Source: Choanephora cucurbitarum
Lineage: Eukaryota > Mucoromycota > Mucoromycetes > Mucorales > Choanephoraceae
Assembly (NCBI GenBank): GCA_025331435.1
Contig: JAIWNI010000046.1
Location: forward strand, 124,001 to 188,000
Direction: 5' to 3'
Length of the DNA stretch: 64,000 nt
Of this stretch, positions 58,164 to 64,000 are shown in pieces. The position numbers and the translations under genes are program-made. Position 1 is the first letter of the stretch. The number at the start of each line of letters is the position of its first letter. Below the pieces are notes generated by a model that was not told the origin of the DNA, ran no database searches, and saw nothing but the letters and a program-made list of their open reading frames with translations.

Positions 58164-59225
58164 ATGAGGCCATCAGCATCACTTAATCACAAAGCGTCTG
58201 CGATCGTTCAACAGACACTCACTGACGGGTCTGTTTTGTTCTCTTTTCCCAACGACCTGTTTTCAGACTATGTGGATGCTTACGATCTCATCGCTAAGAT
58301 CGGTCCAGTTGATGGATTTAAGAATATCAGCAGTTATTCTCGTAACTCTCTCAATTTACTCATTATTGAAGCTCGCTTCAAGTCGGTAGAACACAAACAG
58401 TTGTCCATTACTAATGGCGTGATCGTGGAGGATCGTACCTTTAAGGCTACATTTACCACCGCACCGAGCCCTAAGAACTTTGATCATGTTTCACTGGATT
58501 TGCTTCGTATTCCCCCTGAGGCGGAGCTACTTTCAAGTTTACAGCAGTCACTCAGTCATTACGGACAGGTCTATCAAATCAGAAAGCACGTCAATCGAGG
58601 CCATTTTGACGGTAAAATTAGTTTTGTGGTAGATACCACTTCAGCTGCAGTAGATGCTTCAGGCACTCCAATTGTCATTCAACCTTTGCATCGTCAGTTG
58701 TATCTGGAAAAATGGGGTGTCCATGCACCAGCACATTTTTGCGGCGGAGATCCTATATGTTTTTATTGCCGTCAGGCTGGTCACAGGAGAGACGCTTGCC
58801 CCAAGCTGGCAGCACAGGAATGTTTTAGATGTCATGAAAAAGGCCATACCAGCAGATTTTGTCGGCCAAAGGAACGGCCAATCGTCGTCGAAGAGGATGA
58901 AACCGAGGCAATTACCTCTTATGAGAGGATAGTTGAGTTAAGAGATACACAATCCAAGAAGCAGGTTGAGAGATCTTCGAAGGATAACAGTCAGTCTATA
59001 CAAATTGCAACTTCGGCCACTTCAGACCAGACTAGGCTTAAGGCTCCCAAAAGACCGGTTACCAGGGCTAGTAAAAACCTTCAGACTCCGTCTACATACT
59101 ATGTCCATGGATCGGCAGCCTCTGCACATGCTCCTCCCTCCTTAGCATCACAGATGGATTTTGACACCGAGTTGCCCCTCTCAGATGATGAGATGCTCTC
59201 TCATATTGGCCATCTGGCCCAATGA
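58164..59225 (+). CDS. LINE-C ORF1, nucleic-acid-binding protein
   Basis: Intact frame of 353 residues. The central part (about 55-180) resembles an RNA-recognition-like fold by strand and helix pattern, with no clear motif. Two zinc knuckles lie at about 198-235 (CFYCRQAGHRRDAC and CFRCHEKGHTSRFC). The C-terminus is Ser/Ala-rich and acidic. The stop TGA at 59223-59225 overlaps the ORF2 start as ATGA. Confidence 0.9.
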   Translation: MRPSASLNHKASAIVQQTLTDGSVLFSFPNDLFSDYVDAYDLIAKIGPVDGFKNISSYSRNSLNLLIIEARFKSVEHKQLSITNGVIVEDRTFKATFTTAPSPKNFDHVSLDLLRIPPEAELLSSLQQSLSHYGQVYQIRKHVNRGHFDGKISFVVDTTSAAVDASGTPIVIQPLHRQLYLEKWGVHAPAHFCGGDPICFYCRQAGHRRDACPKLAAQECFRCHEKGHTSRFCRPKERPIVVEEDETEAITSYERIVELRDTQSKKQVERSSKDNSQSIQIATSATSDQTRLKAPKRPVTRASKNLQTPSTYYVHGSAASAHAPPSLASQMDFDTELPLSDDEMLSHIGHLAQ

Positions 59226-62200
59226 GAGTTAAACATTGTCGAATTGGCTCTTTAAATGCTCATAGCATTTTCAAAGAGTCCTCTGCAAAAATTCGAAAAG
59301 AATTCTTGCATTATCTTAAATCCCGTAGTTCATCTATTGATATTCTCTGTCTCCAAGACGTCTCCGCAACTTCCGCTTCCTCTCTTTCCGACGATCAACT
59401 ACATACTTTTAATACCTTCCTTTTTCCTAATTATTCTCTTTGCGTTACCAAGTATTGTGCCATTATATGCCCTAACTCTTCCTATTCTATTAGTAGTTCC
59501 ACCACCTACTTGGATGATCGCGGTATCTTTGCCAATATTCAGGATCATCAGGGTCAATCAGTATGTTCCATCTTAAATCTGTACTTTCCTGCTGTCAGGG
59601 CTCAGCGGCTCTCTTTCACTGAGTCTATCTTGTCTTCCGTCCCCCTTCAAGGCGATGAGGATGCTCTTGTACCATCATTTATCTTAGGGGATTTTAACAC
59701 TCACCTCAATGACCCTGCCGATACTCAACATCGGGCAATAGCACCATGACATGAATGGCTTCAAACCAACTATGTTAATTGCTTTCCTGATTTTCGACCC
59801 ACCTTTAAAGACCGTGTTCCTAGCGCTTCCAGAACAACAATCGATTACATATTTGCTACTAGCTCTCTTTCTTCTCGCCTGATTAACTCCAAATCACACT
59901 TCTTGCCCTCCACTTGGACCGATCACTGCCTCCAGACAGTTGACCTGGTCCCCACAAGAGTGGATTTCGGGCCAGGTTCTTGGCGCTTTAACCCAACACT
60001 GCTCACCATTCCTTCCTTTGTTTCTTTGTTGCTTGCTTCTGTAAAGGAGTTCATCGTTCTCCTTCATGAACCGCTTGCAATGGAACCTCAGGCACGTGCT
60101 CACTTGTGGGATCAGTTTAAGGTAATGCTTCAAAATGTAGCCAGGTCTTTCAATTGAGGCTCCAAACAACGGCATGCACGAACGATTGCTGATCTTCAAG
60201 ACCGACGCAGTCAGTTGTTGTCCTCCTCCCCGGTTTTAGTGCCACTACTTCAGACGGTCGACGAACAGATTGAGGGCCTCCTTCGACAGGAGACTCAACA
60301 ATACATGCTTCGATCGGCTACACGGTGGCATGAACAGGGCGAGCGTAATAATATGTATTTTTTTGGAGTAATTAAGAGTCGCCAGAACCAGCAAGCCATC
60401 CAAACTATTCGCTGCTCACAAACAAGGGATTTACTCTCGGATAGCAATTCCATCCTTAGGGAAGCCCGTTCCTTCTACAGCTCTCCGTACTCACCGGAAG
60501 ATGTTGATACAACAGCAATTGACACTCTCTTGTCTTGTATACCGAATACAGTGCGAATAAGTTCCATGGATTCTGACATGCTGATAGAGGAGCCTACCAA
60601 TGATGATTTGACCGACTTGCTGAAACATTGTCCCCTTGGAAAGAGTCTGGGTTTGGATGGTATCCCTTTTGAGGTGTACAAATTCCTCTTCCCCAAATTT
60701 CCTGCGTTGAGACAATTGTTCCTAGCGATTCTAGCGTCTGCTCTCTCTGGAATTTTTCCTCTCTCATGGCAACAAACAAGGATAGTGCTGCTCTTTAAAA
60801 AGGGTGATCCTACATCGTTAGCCAACTGGCGACCTTTGTCATTGATTAATGCTGATGCAAAAGTGTTCACCAAGTTGCTTGCCAATCGCTTCAATCAGGT
60901 ATTAACGAATCTGATCAACCCTTATCAGACCGGCTTCATGCCTCAGCAATTGATATCTGACAATGGGTGACTTAACCACATGTTGATGAATGATCTGAAT
61001 CATGCAGGCTCGATGGATCCCCAAGTTGCTATCCTCTTGGATGTTGAAAAGGCATATGATCGAGTCCATCCTCAGTATTTGGAAGCAGTATTAGGTCGAT
61101 TCGGTTTTCCAACACCTCTTATAGCTAGCCTGTCCAAACTGTTCTTCAACACGCAGATTGCCATCTCAATCAATGGTTGGCTGGGGGTGCCTCTGCGACA
61201 GCGCCGAGGACTTCGCCAAGGCGATCCCCTCTCTTCTTTGCTGTTCAATTTAGCGTACGAGCCTTTCTGGCGTTCTGTTCTGAATTGTCCGCGTCTGACA
61301 GGAGTTGGTTTATCTGGCCTTCTAGCCTCTTCTACAAGACTCCCTTCTTCCTCGTTTTGGTCCGGCCGCTGTCCAGCACCTCCTCCTCTGAAACTCTTAG
61401 GTTACGCTGACGATTTGGAGGTATTTCTCTCTTCGACTGAGGAATAGCCAGTACTCTTGGAGCTACTTGCAACCTACTCTCGTGCATCGAATGCTAAAAC
61501 CAACCTCTCCAAAACAAGTGTGGTGCATCTTTCTGGTGCGTCTCACCCAACTTGGATATCTCTTTGCAGTGAACATAACATCACCTTCCATGATGCTACC
61601 TCTGATAGAGCCATCACACTCCTGGGTTACCCACTATATAGCACGTCCTCACAGTTAGGGACTTTCTTGACGGATCTAAAGCTTCGACTTCTTCAACATT
61701 GTCAATTTCTGAAAGGGCGCTCTCTCTCGGTCCGTGGTTTGTCTTTGGTGACTAACACCTTGATTCTCAGCCGCTTATGGCACGTTATGAGAGTCATACC
61801 GTTACCTCAATGCTGGTTTGACGACATCAAAGCTATGGTCCGTGACTTTGTTATGCCTTTTTGGCCGAAACCTAGCTGGACAACAGCTTGTTTGCCTAAG
61901 AAAAAAGACGGTCTAGGGCTAGTGGACCCACTGGAACAGAGTTTGGCATTACAGGCCATTTATGTCCAACGTTTGCTTTTGCCCCCTCGACCGGAGGATT
62001 ATCTGTCTCCTTGGCTAGCCCATTGCTTCCGGGTTCACACAGGTCTGGTCTCTCTCCTACCAGTCTTTCTCTACCTTAAGCAATTCAGGCATCGCTTTCG
62101 TGTACTCCCTCCATTGCTACAACTACTCCGTTTCTTGATGTGTCTCCCGCCTCTGATTTTGCACCCGTTGTGGGATAATTGTTGGTTTTTTGATCTTCCG

Positions 62201-63100
62201 ATCGCCAAATTGCTGGTTCCAAGATCCTCTTCTATCCTTCCAATTAGCTCGGAGCAAATGAAGCACTTAATTTCTGATCTCTTGCTTTGGAAATCGGATG
62301 GAGGCTTTGAAGCGCATCGAGCTCTAGCTATAGCATCCAGACGTCCGGTCCTTCTTCGCACCTTTGATGCCATCTTTCACTCGACAGACTCAGATCCGAT
62401 CCGTTGCTCCCTCAATCCCACATTGGCAAACCGTGTCACTCTGCAGCCACCACAATGGGAGTCCTTGTTAAGAGGTTATCCTTCCCTACCTTCTTGGATG
62501 CCTTCAACGGAACACTGGTTGATTAGCCCTCGAGAACGAAAGGTTGTAGAAATCTCTATTGCTAAGCCTGAACATTTTTGCCACCACTGGCAATATCAGC
62601 AAAAGACTGTACCTACTCGGGTCCCAGCAGCAGCCCGTCTGCCTCATAGCAGTTGAAAACTTTTCTGGTCGTTGCCTTGGCCGGTCGAGGCATTCACTCC
62701 TTGGTGGCGGTTGCTACACGGTACGATTGGCTATGCCAGTAAGCTACACGGATGGAACCCGCACCACTTCACTTCGCCTCTTTGCGCGATTTGTGGGTAT
62801 GCTTCCGAAACTCTGTATCATTTCTTTGTGGACTGTGGATTTAAGTGGAGTTTTTGGCAGCAGTACTTCGCGGAGAGGGGTATGGCTGATAAGTTCACTG
62901 GTCCTCTGACGGTATGGTATGCTTTGACGACCTTTTCCGACCCTGATAATAACTGTCTCAGTGTATCTGATCTGGCCGTCGTTGGTATGGGTTTGGCAAC
63001 GCTATGGAGATATCATTGGCAAGTCTTTTTTGAGCATGATTTGTGGAACCCTGCCGTAGCAGTGGCTCTTTGCAAAGAGAGTCACTTTTATTTATCATAA
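59222..63100 (+). pseudogene. LINE-C ORF2, one frame with five nonsense codons
   Basis: A single frame of 1292 codons with no frameshift. The endonuclease has RIGSLNAHSIFKESSAKIRK, LCLQDVSATSA, ILGDFNTHLNDPADT and TTIDYIFATS. The reverse transcriptase has LFKKGDPTSLANWRPLSLIN, INPYQTGFMPQQLISDNG, ILLDVEKAYDRVHPQYLEAV, RRGLRQGDPLSSLLFNLAYE and LLGYADDLEVFL (YADD at 61403-61414). The C-terminal knuckle is CAICGYASETLYHFFVDC. Stops are TGA at 59747, 60155, 60968 and 62654, and TAG at 61445. Each is one C-to-T or G-to-A step from a sense codon that fits the context. The copy is dead, though all domains remain. Confidence 0.92.
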
Positions 63101-63148
63101 TCAAACTGAATATTTAATAAAGTACCACTAATACAAAAAGAAAAAAAA

Positions 63149-63161
63149 TGGCATAAAATAA
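63149..63161 (+). repeat. LINE-C target-site duplication, 3' copy
   Basis: TGGCATAAAATAA, one base different from the 5' copy at 57941-57953. The host element's sequence continues straight after it. Confidence 0.8.
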
Positions 63162-63515
63162 AGCGTAAAAAAATATTGTGATGATGTGCAGTGCGTCAAA
63201 TGGGGTGTTTGTAAGTCATACAGACATTATCCAATTGAACACCACTTGCACCTTCTGAACACATTCCCTAAATTGAATGGTGTAGTGAGGCACAGGTTGC
63301 ACCCTATAATTGTTATAAATTTGAGTTTAAATAAAGTGTGCCTTTTTCCGCATTTTGAAATAAGAAAAGATAATCTGCCATTTGGGACCGTAAGTGCTTT
63401 ACCTATTTGCAGTTATTTTTATATTTTTTTCTTCTGCCCTGATTTTAAATATTTATACCTAGTTCTTGTCCAGTAGCCTTTCTTCCTTTCCTTCAAGATC
63501 GAACCACTTTGCACC

Positions 63516-64000
63516 ATGTCGAACGCTTTACTGCTAAGACTCTTTACCTCAGAATACTTTAACGCTTGGATAGCGATTTCGTATATCTTTCGACATCCCG
63601 ACAATGTTGGCATCCAGCACTACTTATGTACACAACTAAGAAAGTTTCCAATTGCAGAGATAGAGTTTTTCTTACCTCAACTCATGTAAGCAAACAAATA
63701 TAAGAGAGAGGTGATACAATATTTACGTATTTGTTGTAAATTAGGCACCTTTTAATTACCCGGCCTACAGAATCAGTGGCTTTAGAACTTTATATTATTG
63801 ATGCATGCGAGAAGTCAACTCATATTGCCGTCATGGTAGGTCTATCTTTTCTGTTGTGTTCATTTCATTCTCTTTCCTTGTTTGTAAACGAGTTTCTTAT
63901 TGTTAGTGCCTTTGGTATTTACAAGCCTATCTCTCTGATTTATCAGCCAATCCCAACCATCCTTCATTTCAGCTTTGTAAACGAGTATTCAATCGTTGTC
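63516..64000 (+). CDS. PIK1: Phosphatidylinositol 4-kinase, PIK1 type, 5' part only
   Basis: Exons 63516..63685, 63745..63835 and 63907 onward join in phase; the gene runs off the right edge. The visible 117 residues match the N-terminal lipid-kinase-unique region of Pik1: MSNALLLRLFTSEYFNAWIA, VGIQHYLCTQLRKFPIAEIE, FFLPQLMHLLITRPTESVAL, then CEKSTHIAVMCLWYLQAYLS and SDLSANPNHPSFQLCKRVF. Pik1 makes PI4P at the Golgi and in the nucleus and is essential in yeast. The kinase domain itself lies outside the window. The TIR element with LINE-C ends only 126 bp upstream of the ATG, so the promoter may lie within or next to mobile DNA. Confidence 0.9.

Larger units (their letters stand above)
57954..63148 (+). 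mobile_element. LINE-C, full-length non-LTR retrotransposon of a second family
   Basis: 5195 bp from just after the first target repeat to an A8 tail. It has a 210-bp 5' leader, ORF1 with zinc knuckles, ORF2 with endonuclease, reverse transcriptase and C-terminal knuckle, and a short 3' region. Its ORF1 is unlike that of LINE-A, while the two ORF2 proteins are clearly related (for example LLDxEKAYDRVHP). Confidence 0.93.
57909..63390. mobile_element. TIR element of the 38.7-kb family, split by LINE-C
   Basis: The left end CGGTCCCAAATGGCGG at 57909 and, inverted, CGGTCCCAAATGGCAG at 63390 are both flanked by TA. Inward of the left end the sequence follows the autonomous element's repeat (TTTCCAAAAATCCAATTGGC) until LINE-C begins. 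Just after LINE-C it resumes (AATAAAGCGTAAAAAA). Without the LINE the element would be about 275 bp: a non-autonomous copy with no transposase. Confidence 0.82.

Noticed and set aside
59222..63100. TGA/TAG recoding to keep LINE-C ORF2 intact
   Set aside because: Host genes and LINE-C ORF1 itself end at TGA, so TGA acts as a stop here, and one of the five codons is TAG. Decay is the simpler explanation.

Overview
This window looks like nuclear DNA of an early-diverging fungus, most likely a member of the Mucorales (Mucoromycota). The evidence is AT-rich sequence, protein-coding genes cut by short (about 50-150 nt) GT-AG introns, fungal-type proteins (PST2/YCP4 flavodoxins, GVP36 BAR protein, PIK1 and MSS4-type lipid kinases), and a mix of mobile elements that includes L1-like LINEs with CCHC ORF1 proteins and a decayed Fanzor (eukaryotic TnpB) gene. 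I cannot name the species from sequence alone. All exon borders were worked out by eye from splice signals and reading phase; no alignment or search was run.

Layout. 0-4.4 kb is gene-poor: a relic of a LINE ORF1, a 240-bp MITE with perfect 26-bp terminal inverted repeats, and a second, palindromic MITE. A tRNA-Phe(GAA) lies at 4.45 kb. 5.5-10.2 kb holds a three-exon multi-pass membrane protein and a five-exon aldo-keto reductase, both on the minus strand. 12.9-14.4 kb is a dead Fanzor. 15.2-25.0 kb is the main host gene block: a low-complexity protein, a head-to-head pair of WrbA/PST2-like quinone reductases (one with a long tail ending in Cys-Cys), a type I PIP 5-kinase, a four-finger C2H2 protein and a pfkB (ketohexokinase-like) kinase. 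27.6-33.3 kb is LINE-A, with a 14-bp target duplication. 34.3-38.6 kb has a UDP-glycosyltransferase, a small protein with a hydrophobic Cys-rich tail and an alpha/beta-hydrolase-like protein. 38.7-43.2 kb is a cluster of mobile DNA: an IS630/mariner-type element with 169-bp inverted repeats, a doubly truncated LINE-B, and the tail of a tyrosine-recombinase element. 43.7-45.3 kb is an eight-exon gene with a PD-(D/E)XK nuclease-like motif. A second copy of the 240-bp MITE and a 435-bp tandem array follow (45.4-47.3 kb). 49.7-53.7 kb has a GVP36-like BAR protein, another palindromic MITE and a small secreted protein. 55.7-57.3 kb is a decayed MULE transposase. 57.9-63.4 kb is a TIR element of the 38.7-kb family, split by a full-length LINE-C. 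The window ends inside the 5' end of a PIK1-type phosphatidylinositol 4-kinase.

How things fit together. The host genes are mostly housekeeping or stress genes. The two lipid kinases catalyse consecutive steps (PI to PI4P, then PI4P to PI(4,5)P2) but are 42 kb apart, so no operon-like link is implied. The most striking pattern is in the mobile DNA. LINE-C ORF2 runs in one frame for 3.9 kb and is interrupted only by five stops, each reachable from a sense codon by a single C-to-T (or G-to-A) change. The same kind of change explains stops in the mariner-type, MULE and Fanzor genes and the only two differences between the 240-bp MITEs. This suggests transition-driven decay of repeats. LINE-A, by contrast, is broken by small indels.
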